Shown here piece by piece: positions 12,870-23,985 of a stretch of DNA of 64,000 nt. The notes under the pieces are model-generated. The model saw only the letters and a program-made list of their open reading frames with translations. It did not search any database and was not told where the DNA came from. The DNA is from Polytrichum commune (lineage: Eukaryota; Streptophyta; Polytrichopsida; Polytrichales; Polytrichaceae), in NCBI GenBank assembly GCA_950295325.1, contig OX485808.1, positions 18,558,527 through 18,622,526 of the forward strand. Reading direction: 5' to 3'. The position numbers and the translations under genes are program-made. The stretch's first letter is position 1. Every line of letters starts with the position of its first letter.

Positions 12870-13045
12870 GGGTCTTAAGTGGCTCGTTTTCTTAATCGGA
12901 CCCCTAGATTTGGTTGGTACGTGTTTCAGTGAGGATCAAAGAGCAAACACCGTAAAGACATATGTTATTTAGAGATTGGACTAAGTCTTCAAATATTAAT
13001 AATTATTTTACACTCAATAGTGAACACAATTGGGAGGATCTATGT
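12870..13045 (+). repeat. Dispersed repeat family, copy 1
   Basis: A block containing GGACCCCTAGATTTGG, GAGGATCAAAGAGCAAACAC, AAAGACATATGTT, AGAGATTGGACTAAGTC and AGTGAACACAATTGGGAGG recurs in diverged form at about 20,058-20,215 (reverse) and twice near 39,300-39,785 (forward). The class is unknown; no coding sequence or clear ends were found. Confidence 0.6.
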
Positions 13046-16000
13046 GTTCAGTTTTGAAATCGACAAACATGCACTTCCGATAACCATAACTAAATCAATG
13101 GAGGTCTGATTTTCAATCCATTTTTTGTAGATGTTTCATCGTAGATTTGCTAAGGTAACGTAAGTTTTGGTGTGTAAATTTGATTTAGCAAAAGTTGGAG
13201 ATCATGAAAAACAAACCAAATAACACTCACATACCTTTAGTAAGTTTTTGTAGAGTGTAGCTTCCATCATTTCAACAAGTTTTTATGCCCCTTTTGCACA
13301 CCGAATTCATACTAAGTCATATGGGTTTTAAATGGTTACTTTTCGGACTAGCCCACTTCTCCTAGAATATGGAACACGTGATTAGCGCAAGATGGTTACC
13401 AAATCCAAATTGAGGTCGTAGCTACTTTCCTCATAATTTTTGGAGCTCGTATGAATACTTAATTCATTTTCAAAGTGGAGATGCTCATGCTCTTACACAA
13501 TCATGTAGGTCACCTCATTATGCTAACTATTGAACCTATAATGGTTATAATATTTTGATAGCGTAGTTCAAACTCTTCTCCTTTACGTTTCGTAACCACA
13601 TGCGATAATGGGGGGATATTTAATGCACCTCTCAATATTTTTATTTCCCTCCCTATTTGTAGATAATAAGCTACTTTAACATATTTTTTAGCACCTTATG
13701 TTTATTTGTAATTGTTTAGAAAGGCTAATTTTTGGCACAATTTATATTTATAAATTGTACAAGCACCAAATAATGGACGGAATACTATAGCATTGTGAAA
13801 CCAACTATGTGAGCGACAAACATTTCATAATATTCAAATTGTCATTCATTTGGTTTCAATTAGTAATACCAATCACATATCATTCAAAGTATCATTCAAA
13901 ACACAACCAATAGCACTTGGATACTAGTTTAAGGGTTATCAATATACATGGAGATAACAAAATATTCAAGCTATAATAGACAAGTTGTAACATGGATAAA
14001 ACAAAACAAAGAATACAATCAAGTTGTGACAAGACATTAAATTTTGCACAACTACACTACCTACTCCGAAGAAACAAGGTTGCATTCAAATAAAATAAAA
14101 ATAAAAATAACTTTAATTGTGTTCACAAACACATTCAACTATAGTCTCATTCAAACCTTGTAAAAAAAATTTACAATGTGAAGGGTTAGGATACAACTAT
14201 GCACCCAACTATAGATAGAAACTCCGGTCCCTTTTTAGCAAGGGGCCGGCGTGAATAAAGTGTCCGTTCGTAATGTCAATGACCCGATGCCCACCGGACA
14301 AGGGGACATTGGGGCAATACTACTCTCCCCTTTCGAGGATGGGCACTATAGTGACACACTATACTAGTTCCTAGCTAGCCACTAGTGCCTTGAAGATGCC
14401 GGACATGGTATCCCCCCAAAGGGCTTTGAGGTACCCATACAACAAGGTCCAAGGACCCCCCACCATAGTTGGGTGGACTAAGGTGGTGACACCCAACTAT
14501 ACTATCATGATACATGTTCAACATCCTCTAAAATGTCAAGATAAGATTACTAAATTGTGAGAGGTTTAGCACCAATGACAATGAATATCTAAAACTAGAT
14601 TATGGCATGAGGGGGGCAACCTCGAAGTCTCCAACCACTCCACCTTGTCTTCCTCCAAAAAATCCCATGACATTTCCCTCCAGACTAACGCGCTTGATTC
14701 AAATTTGGACAGAAACTACACACTTCTTCATCCAAGTAGTCAAATCCAAAATTATTCTCTTGATCCTACTACACACTTTTCAGGGGATCCTACGTCTATG
14801 AGGTTTACGAAAACTAAACTTTAGAATGATGAGAGGAGAGCGCAATAAGGGAATTTTACTCGTGGAAGATATAAGCCAAATGACAGTTCAAGTTGAACTG
14901 CCTACTTGATTCATTGTACATATATGTATCTGAAAATATGAGCCGTCCTTCAAGAAGTGATTTAACAATGAAGTTGACAGTTCAGTAATTAGTGAGATTA
15001 ATTGATCTCCTTAGGACCACGTTTTACAAAGACCTTACAAATAGAAAGGTGCTTGTTACAAAACAAATTCACATAGGTGTTGCAAAGCACCGATCAGCTT
15101 TCAGTGTTCATTGTAGGCTTAAAGGGTACCATTTGCAATCCAGAATATTTCCAAAGTACCCGTAGATTTATTTCAGAGACTAAGAGAATATGGTTTGAAA
15201 AAATACTTCTCTATAAGAGGTAAGAAGGACAAAGACCCCATTGGGTGGACGAAGCAGTGTACAAAGGCTGGGAGAAAAATACCCTGACAAGGCACGGCCT
15301 CCCAAAATGAACTTTCAGAAATCCCCAGAGATTACATTCGTGGACATCATATTGCAACCACCGGGACAAGTTTCATCATTTCTCATCAAAAGGGTGGGTT
15401 CCAAAGCACTTGCAAAGCACTCACCCAAATGGTTTGCTTCTTTGGTGACACCTGAAAACACATTATGAGAAATCTTTTACTTCAGATCTTCAATGTCACT
15501 GATAAATATGGTGGTCCGTCACTTGCAACTTTGAGCACCAAACAACAAACCTCTGATGCTTTGCACATGATTGAGTTTCCAGAAATGAAATTACAGACAC
15601 AAAAACAAAGGTTTGCAAATCAGTTATCAGGGTACAACATGATAGCTGTTGAATTTGTCTAGACTTAGGGAAATACAAACTTAGAACAGGGCAAGGTTCA
15701 GCTGAAATAAACCAGTCACTATATGCATATTGAGTTTATCGCCTAACAAGAGTTTGTGGGTGCACCTTATGAAACAAATAAGTTCCATTGTAGACAATAT
15801 GGATAAGGTGGCCAAAACTGTCAACACCAATTTCTATAATCAGATCAAAGCTTTAGAAAGGTCAATCTGCTAATTTTGCTTCCCAAAAGCTGTCCCTGTG
15901 GGCTGATAGGGAAATTCAACCTCATTTATTTTTACCTGTTAATTTGGAAATGACATGAAAAGCATAAACTACTGGTGCAAAGGCCAATTTCAAGGCTAGC

Positions 16001-19000
16001 AATATACATCGTTGAAAGTGCAAAGCATGGTGCATTTTAAGAACATTTCAGACAACTTTATAATGCTTAATTTCCTGAGTTGTAGCTTAGATGTAAGAGC
16101 TCATTTGAAGTTAACAATGAACCCCAAAAACTCCTGATCCTTGACATTCTTGAAGTGAGAAATGCAAGAATCGAAATTGGAACGGAGAAGAGGATGCTGA
16201 CACAGCATACCCAGTTTGAATGGACAGTGAATGCTAGAAGAAAGTGCATGAAATTATCGATATCATGGATAAATACAAGGGTAAAAACACTCAGACATGT
16301 AGACGTCTCAATACTGTCTTTCTGATAGCATTTACAGGTTTCTGTTTGCCTTCATTTGGTCCAATTGCTAAATCCTCCATTTTCGTGCTCATATTGTGCT
16401 GCTCTGAAGCCACATAGATCATTAATTATCAGCTTGAAGTAAAAAAAAATCAGAATTAAAAAGTAAGCCAAGCTACAACACTAATTTAAATAAAATTCAG
16501 CAGTACGCATTGATACCAATTGCATTACAAGATAACTGTTTACCTCTTGGGAATTCCAAGTACATCCTCACCTGTGTGAAAGAGAAATTCTACCATGAGC
16601 ACGTTGCGCTGGAAACCTAGCAATGTTCCGGATGATAACCGTATTGATATTTTTTTCCTTGCCAGTAGATAATATGATCCTGGTAAGTGAATTTCTGAAG
16701 CCTGCTTCAAGTTTTGATGTTGCCAAGGATAAGAAGCGGAAGAAAAGCATATGCAAAAACCCGAATCAAAATTGAAACCTAAATCCAAACCACAGCACCT
16801 TGAGAATGCGGCTTCAAATTCTGTGGATACAAAGAAACCGAAAAGAAAAGATAGAGGAAAGAGCTTAGGGAAGGAAAGTTTAGGAAAGAGCTTGCTCGCC
16901 CTGCCCGCCGCATTGCCATCGCCATGGCTACTTGATAAATCCTTCCTCGCTTAAATTAACTTGCATGTCTTATGAATTCTCCTCTTTTATCAACACCTGT
17001 TTTTCTCTCCTGTCGAAGCTTCAAAGTTTGAAGTCCCCTCAGAGCTGCAAAAACGACGACAACAGAGACCTGCAACGAGAGGAGCGGGAAAGTGGAGACG
17101 AAGGGAACCCTGGTCTGGTAGATTATAGGACCGAAATCAAGCGGTTATGTAGATAGTGATCGACTATTGCCACTTGGCATGCCACGTGTACTGTATGTCT
17201 GGCGCTTTGATCTCCTCCCCAATCTTACCGAGGTAAAGGAAGCGTCGTAACAGCCACTGTTGGACCGGTATAAGGTAGATGGGTCTTAAATGGTTTTTTT
17301 TCCAACATTTTTCTAGGATATGAAACACCCCATCAGAGTACTATGGAAGGGCTGGGGCAAACCAACCCTTACACTGGTTCCTTGGAGGCAAGAGTTTAGG
17401 CATCCAACAAGGAACGAGTGTATGGGTTGGTTCGCCCAAATCCCTTCATTATCTTACTTTCATGAGAAGATATTTAGAAAATAGACAAAACTCATGCCAA
17501 TATTAATTATGAATAATGCAATTATGAATAATAAGAATATTGTGAATAGTGTCAGTATTTTCAATGATAGAAATGCTATGAATAGTATTTTTAATGAATA
17601 ATATCGGGAAGAATAATATTTCTTGTGAATAGTGTCGGGATGAACAATGATTCTTGTGAATAATGCCAGCATGAACAATGATTCATGTGAACAATGTCAG
17701 GAGTATAAGTCCACCCAAATTTCCAAATGTCGGCCTAAATGTATGAATAGTAAATGGATATTCTTACTTTATTTGGAGGCCCCACGTAATATGATTGACA
17801 TATTTCAAAGTCATGAAATTGACCCAAATGGTTGAATAATGTTATGAAAACTTGGGTTTGAGCAATATTGCACCCCATGTGAAATTGTTCCATCCTTTGG
17901 AGGTAGATCAGAGTACCTAAAATTTTGAATCTCGGCACCACACAATCTGGTTCATATGGGAATCATTTTGAATGTTGATGTATATTTCAAATTAAAATAT
18001 TCTTGGGTCCCAACACTGTGATGGCAAGGCAACTTGTTTCTCTATAATAATAATAATAATCTTCTAGATCAACTAAATAATGTGGTTTCAAGGTGTTTGA
18101 TTGGAATATGTCCACTTGTTTTGGTGTAGATTGTGAGTCACAATCTTGAGCTTATCTCCAGACTAATAGTTTCCGACCCAAAATCTTCAGCTTATTTGCA
18201 CACTAATAGTTTCCAACATGCACCTCAGGGAACTCATAAAGGGTTAACCTTTCAACTATGTAAACTAGCCTAAACTTCAAAGGCTTGAAATTAAAGCATG
18301 TAAATGTTAACCCCTAAGGTCAATGAGGACATTGTGTGTCCCCGACCTTTCTACACATTGGTTTTACACACATGAACCAGAGTATCGTGTTTTTTTGGTT
18401 TGCAGTAGAAGCCTATGACTCAGTTGGCATACCATTTGAGTGTGGCAACGGCTTGGACCACGGGTTAAACCGAACCCCATGATGCTACTTGGTCATTCCT
18501 ACAACACAATGTGGATTTCATTGGTCTGCATGTGCCGTCAAGCTGAGATGCAAATGTGCAGTTTGTTGGTGCAAACAAAACCGATATTGTCTAGGTTGCT
18601 CTTGTACCCATATGTGTCATGGTGATTGTTATTTGAAAGTCCATACATTTGTTGCTTTGGCTAAGCGTGCACTAAAATGATAATTGCAAGTGTTGGTGGA
18701 CGCAATTTTTGTGGGAGCCGCCTTGAAGGGCAACGGTTGCCCTCCATTATTTGTTATCTTGCGTACCTAGGTGGCGAATGTTGTGCGGTTGTTGTTGGGC
18801 AATAGATATGTCATGTAAGTTAGGTCGTAAAGGGCAATGTGCAGGAGATTGTGAGGACGTCCTATTGAAAATTTGTGGGGTTCTATGGAGGCATTGAAAC
18901 TTAGCGGTAGTTGTGATCTACACATGACAACGAGGAAATCATGCCTCACTTGAAAGTACTTAGATTATTTATTTATTTGTCTATGTGGGTGTAGTTTGTA

Positions 19001-19083
19001 CAATATATGTGAGGGTGTAACCTGTTGCAGACCACAAATGTAAATTTTTGAACCATAACAACAAATTTCAAATTTGCACATTG
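13046..19083. other. Intergenic stretch, repeat-rich, no gene seen
   Basis: About 6 kb without a supportable gene. Open frames at 15,241-15,662 and 16,540-16,954 (the latter Lys-rich) match no family I recognise and lack convincing splice structure. They may be gene remnants. The stretch 14,230-14,490 is less AT-rich and shares a short word with the flank of the 5S-like sequence at 2,100. A tandem repeat at 17,505-17,705 is listed separately. Confidence 0.45.
17505..17705. repeat. Degenerate short tandem repeats
   Basis: Imperfect units of about 30-38 bases are built from GTGAATAGTGTC, GGATGAACAATGATTCTTG and similar words. The clearest copies start near 17,614, 17,654 and 17,687. AT-rich and non-coding. 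Confidence 0.6.
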
Positions 19084-19409
19084 CTACATTAAATAGGATA
19101 CTTAGTGTTTGTTTATATTCAATGTTGTTATCACCCTATCTTGCTCAACATCAATTTCCAATTTTCTAACAATTAGTGTTAGAAGATCTGCTAGAAGATA
19201 TGTTGGTATTCTCCTTTTATCATTGTTATTTTATTTTTTTCATATCCTTACTAACACAAAATTCAAACATGCAACTTCCACATATTACCATAGTTGATAT
19301 TTAGTGTTTGGGTTTACATTTAACGTTACTTACTTTCATAGGGTTATTGATAGTTAGTGTACGTGTTCGTATTTAGCGTATCAAACACTAAATATCCTAT
19401 TTAGTGTAG
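19084..19409. mobile_element. MITE with palindromic ends, 326 bases
   Basis: The left end reads CTACATTAAATAGGATACTT. The right end is the complement of CTACACTAAATAGGATATTT, followed on both sides by AGTGTTTG, giving about 28-base inverted repeats. Each end is itself nearly palindromic (CTAAATA...TATTTAG). It shares terminal sequence with the elements at 21,147 and 41,581 but has a different internal part, so it may be a second subfamily. Non-coding. Confidence 0.7.
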
Positions 19410-20057
19410 TGGTGTAGTTGGAGATCTATAAATGTCAAACCAATGCTTTGGGGTCTTGCACTGGTGAGGTCTACCTGCTTGTGGGTTGTGTAAATAAATC
19501 TCATTTGAACCGTTCAAACCCCTCATCTTTTGTGTGGCACGTGTAAGTGGTAGTTGTGTACCATTTAAAGAGTGCACATGCAAATTTTCAGAACCTTGCA
19601 ACTTTGTTGGATGTCTAAATTCCAGGGTCTATGTGTAGGAGTTTTGGAATTGGTTGTTGGTTTTCAACTCACGGATCCTAGCAAACCGTTATGAATGCCA
19701 CCTGGCTAGGGTGATAATGCCACGTGGATTTTTCTCATGGTGCCAATGATGTTCCACATGGAATTACATGGTTGGACCATCCAGAAAACAAACCTGAGGT
19801 ACCACAAATTCCAACAAGAAAACACTCTCCACTGGAGTGGCAATTTCTGTGAAACACATTTGACTTTAGGTGTTAATCGGTTCATTTTTCATGTTCTCCA
19901 AGTTCTATTGATCAGATTCACATGATGAAACTTCTGTTGCATTAGCAAATCTACAATGAAGCATTGGCAAAACTTAGACTTCCCCTAATATAGTTATCGT
20001 TACCAAAATTCCATGTTTGTTGATTTCTTAACTTGAATATAGGCCCTCCCAATAGTG

Positions 20058-20215
20058 TTCACTATTGAATGTAGAGTAATTCATTAAATTTGAAATAATT
20101 GTTTAATCTCTTTTAAACATGTGTCTTTGTGGTGTTTGTTCTTTGATCCTCACCCAAACTACACACCAATCTAATATAGGGGTCTGATTAAGAAAAGTTC
20201 CTAAATAACATCCGC
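20058..20215 (-). repeat. Dispersed repeat family, copy 2 (reverse)
   Basis: The reverse complement carries the same ordered words as the copy at 12,870: AGACCCCTATATTAG, GAGGATCAAAGAACAAACAC, AAAGACACATGTTTAAAAG, and AATAGTGAACACTATTGGGA. Confidence 0.6.
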
Positions 20216-20268
20216 CACATACCTTGTATTATAATGATATTCAACAGATTGACTCAATGTCCGCTTAG

Positions 20269-20848
20269 ATAAGGGCCACTTCACACACAAGATTGAAGGC
20301 ATGTGACCATTGCAATCTAAGAGCTTTCATCGGTCGGAAGGGCGGAGGCCGGCCAAGTTCACTTCACACACGAAGGTGAAGGCATGAAAACCCAAAGAAG
20401 ACTTCATGAATGAGACATGGAGTCCTACATGGCGGACTATGGATAAGGTTTCATGGTCTCCCGGAATTTTCATCAAGCCCACCTCCAAGAGGTGGGCCTG
20501 ACACAAATTTTGGGAGACCGTGATTTTTTTAATATTTTTTCCAGCAGGACGGATTTCACGACAAATTCTAGAACATATTCCATGACAGACAAACACCACC
20601 AAGTAATTCTCTCAAATTAATAAAATTTGAGACATATTATATTAAACCAAATCCTCCCCGCTTCTTCCGCCAACAAAATATGCAACGGTCCCGCAACATG
20701 GTCCATTCTCACTTCACACTATGCTTGAGGACCTGCGACTACATAAAACGGCTTACCCAACACCCACGGTACGGCCTTTGGATGAGAGCCAAGGGTCCTC
20801 ACCATTACAAGGTCACGGCTCTTGGCTCACGTGTGTAGTGGCCCTAAG
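20269..20848. mobile_element. Terminal-inverted-repeat element ending in AGGGCCACTTCACACAC, copy 1
   Basis: The left end reads AAGGGCCACTTCACACAC and the right end is the complement of TTAGGGCCACTACACACACG. The element is about 580 bases. A related element in opposite orientation lies at 21,874-22,257 and shares ends and part of the interior. No transposase is visible, so both are non-autonomous. Confidence 0.65.
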
Positions 20849-21146
20849 TTGTCATCGTGACAACGGATTTCCAGGGATGCTAACATCAAACCTGGATTTC
20901 CTTCCTTGAGGGGAGGGGCTTGTTCCCGACTGTAGTGCACAGCTCCCAAACAGTCGGTTTATGGGGGCCTATTATTTTATTTCCTGCGTTCTTGAGATAA
21001 TAGTAAACAATAACACATTCCTTTGTCGAGTCTTGTCTGACTCATGCTGCAGTGTGAAGAACTTGCTTGGTCAATGCGAGGCCATTGCCTTACTCTACAG
21101 TCCCTACCGACAGGCCTTGCCTTGCCTACTGCACTAACTATACCAA

Positions 21147-21364
21147 CTACACTAAATATGATGTTTAGTGTGATTGGAATTACGCAATGCTATAACTATC
21201 TACTGTGCATCTCATTTTTTTTTACCAACCGTGGTCGAATTGGTTGTTTGGACATTATAGAACATTAACATCTTTACTTGGTAGAAAAGTACGTTAGTAG
21301 TAAAAAGATATAGGAACATGTAACTTCGAACAGTAAGTCACACTAAATATCATATTTAGTGTAG
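21147..21364 (+). mobile_element. Palindromic-end MITE, copy A (218 bases)
   Basis: The element begins CTACACTAAATATGATGTTT and ends with the complementary run CACTAAATATCATATTTAGT then GTAG. Copy B lies at 41,581-41,800 in reverse orientation. The two align over their whole length, including the shared internal words AATTGGTTGTTTGGACATTA, TAGA(A/G)CATTAACATCTTTAC and AAAAAGATATAGGAA. Terminal repeats that are themselves palindromes are unusual. Confidence 0.8.
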
Positions 21365-21873
21365 TGAGTGTGGGAAGTTAGTGAAGGTGATACTAAAATC
21401 CTTTATGCTATTAGTGGCACCAAAAGATCTTAGATCTAAGAATAAGAAGCATTTTTCATCTCGGCACTTGGCATGAAAGTACCAGCACTTGGCACTATTC
21501 ACTAAATGTATGAGCAATTGACACTATTCACTGACAAGCATGTGGCGCGCACTAATCACAAGTATGCATTAATTTTCTTGAAATCTATGGTAATGAGCAT
21601 AGAATTTACCGTACTCATGACTCAACAACAACTTTAGCCCTTGGTAACCTTGAGATTTAGCTAGATTGTGCATGTGACTTGAATTAGTACCCCCCTCACT
21701 AATTGGTATATTTAGTGTAGTGGACCCCATGTGTTGGCACCTACATGGCATGACCACCGGATTGGCCTTCCTCACTACTTACTCTACATGGTTGGGATAT
21801 TATCCCGTGCCTACTAAGCCTCTATATTCTACTCAAACATGCAACACTAAAGAGTTCTCTCCTTCTCCTACTT
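21365..21873. other. Intergenic, no gene seen
   Basis: No coding sequence is supported. A single ATATTTAGTGTAGTGG word at about 21,709 matches the MITE ends nearby and may mark another broken copy. Confidence 0.4.
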
Positions 21874-22257
21874 ATAAATGGCCACTTCACACACGAGCCA
21901 AGGGATGTGACCATGTAACTTATTGTGAAGGCCCTTGATTCTCATTCAAAGGCCCTACCACTCACATGGTCTATTGGAATTTGCGGTCACGAGAATTTGT
22001 GGTTTGCTGGAATTCGTGTCATGCTTACATGGAGATGAGCTTGACGCAAATTCTGTCAAATCATGAAACATTATCCATAGTTTGTCATATAGAAATTCAT
22101 GTAGACTTTTCATTCATAATACTTTCTTTTTGGACCCCTTGGCTTTCACCTTCTAGTGTGAAAGTGAACTTGGACAATCACAACCTTTTCAACCACTGAG
22201 AGATCTTAGAATGCAATGGTCACATGCCTTTAGTCTCGTGTGTGAAGTGGCCCTAAG
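21874..22257. mobile_element. Terminal-inverted-repeat element ending in GGCCACTTCACACAC, copy 2
   Basis: The left end reads GGCCACTTCACACACGAG and the right end is the complement of TTAGGGCCACTTCACACACG. The interior shares diverged blocks with the element at 20,269-20,848 in the opposite direction (for example the AAACATTATCCATAG segment near 22,068 and its complement near 20,430). Non-coding. Confidence 0.65.
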
Positions 22258-22418
22258 TTACACCTCCTGTTTCTTCTAAGCTTATGTCCAAATTCCAAGA
22301 GACCCTACAAAGGCAAGGAGAGTTCTTGAAGTTATGTCTGCAAGGTCAAGCTCCGACTAAGAACTTAGAAGAGGCCCACTACCAGCTAGTGCATGTCGTC
22401 TGCAGATAAATTTATTTG

Positions 22419-22606
22419 GGAGGGAGGGAGTGTTCATAATACTACTCAACACCCACTGTTTGCTTAGTGGGCCCTTGGAATATAACAATTGGATGCTCGA
22501 AAAGCTGAGCATGAGACTCAACTTTCCAAGCATCTGATTGTTATACTGTGAAGGCACATTGAACAAACAATGGGTGATGAGTAATGTTATATACCTCTCA
22601 TCCATC
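22419..22606. repeat. Fold-back (hairpin) repeat with about 80-base arms
   Basis: The left arm (about 22,419-22,501) and right arm (about 22,522-22,606) are reverse complements with scattered mismatches. Paired words include CAACACCCACTGTTTG with its complement near 22,564, and TATAACAATTGGATGC with GCATCTGATTGTTATA. The loop is about 20 bases. The GGATGGATGAGAGGTA word of the right end recurs at 22,763. This could be a fold-back MITE or a young hairpin-RNA locus. Confidence 0.7.
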
Positions 22607-23296
22607 CAACATAAAAACCTTGAAATATTATGGAGTTTAGAGGTTACTTTATTTCTAGTTGATTTGACATTGAGATTAGTTTGAAAAGACCTTGAATTAG
22701 TGTGTTTGAGGTCATTTGAAATAAACCGGCAACGGACCTATAGGGGGAAAAAATATTACTGTTGGATGGATGAGAGGTACGCTTGTATATTTTAATTCTT
22801 GTGTCTTGGGGAGGATTTTGGACATAATCGGTCGAGATCCTAGTGTTTCCATGTCCGACCAATTACATGTTGACATTTTATGGGTTTTTGTTTATTAGCT
22901 TGAGATATATTCTCTAAATTCCTCTTTCATGAGGTCTTGAACTTCAACCGGTTACTTCTCAAACTCAATTGGTTCATCTGCAACTAGCAGTCGGTTCTCC
23001 CTGTTCATTGGATAATTCCCTATCTCCATTTAATTGTGTGAAATATGGTGGAGTCCAACTTGTCGGGGGGCTAACTTTAGCCGGGTGGCCCACTTCAACT
23101 GAATATTTAGCAATATAGTTGGTTCAAGTGCTTTATAATAAGGGTAGGTTGTCGATGACGTCGAATGGCCAAAATATCAAACACGGGTGGCAATGGTATT
23201 GGTATGGTTTTGTGTGAGGAAAGGAGGGCAGAAATGATCACAGACAAGAGAAAGACCTTGTCAACACACGAGTAAAGTCAACAACATTCCGTGGTA
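22607..23296. other. Intergenic, no gene seen
   Basis: No supportable coding region or RNA gene. Base composition becomes less AT-rich towards the duplicated GC-rich segment that follows. Confidence 0.4.
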
Positions 23297-23985
23297 TCGT
23301 ACACTTGGCGCCGAGGTCGTCACTGCGAACGAAGATACTGAAACCAAAATCCTCGCCAGCAATTTGCTCCGCCCTCGATCGCACGCACCGAATCGCCTCC
23401 TCGGGCAATCGAATCGCGCCTCCTCGTTCCCGCAGCCGGATTTATTTTCTTTCAAGCTTCCCGCCGGCGGTCGAATTCAAGAAAACGGTGGAGGGGCCGT
23501 GGAGTTCAACTTACTGCTCCTTTAGGGCCAGCAAGGGAAGGAAGAAGCAAGGGCGGAATTTCGCGTTTCACGACTCGTTTGCGTCGGTGCGGTAGCTAAG
23601 TTAACGTAGGTAGTCCTTCTAATCTTAGAACTGGTCGGTGTATGTACACTTGCGACGAGGTCGTCACTGCGAACGAAGATACTGAAACCAAAATCCGCGC
23701 CACCAATTTGCCTCGCCCGCTCTCGCACGCATCGGATCGCTTCCTCGGACTCGAATCGCGTCTCCTCGTCCCCGCAGCCTGGTTCGTTGTCTCACAAGCT
23801 TCCTGCCGGTGGTCGAATTTGGAAAAAAGGTGGAGTGGCCGTGGAGGTACTACAGTACTGCTCCTTTAGGGCCAGCAAGCAAGCAAAGAAGCAAGGGCGG
23901 AATTCCGCGTTGCACGACTTGTTGCGTTGGTGCGGTAGCTAACGTAGGTAGTGGTTTTAAACTTAGAACTGCTCTGTGTATGTGC
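23297..23985 (+). repeat. GC-rich tandem duplication (two units of about 345 bases) upstream of the PP2C gene
   Basis: Unit 1 starts near 23,301 (ACACTTGG) and unit 2 near 23,646 (ACACTTGC). They share runs such as GAGGTCGTCACTGCGAACGA, CTGCTCCTTTAGGGCCAGCA and GGTGCGGTAGCTAA. Conservation is high but indels are present. The segment is markedly richer in G, C and CpG than its surroundings and lies about 2.6 kb upstream of the phosphatase start codon. It may be a duplicated promoter or untranslated first exon, which is inference only. Confidence 0.75.

Noticed and set aside
15241-16954. Several medium open frames, one Lys-rich
   Set aside because: No family resemblance, no consistent splice structure; kept only as a remark in the intergenic entry.
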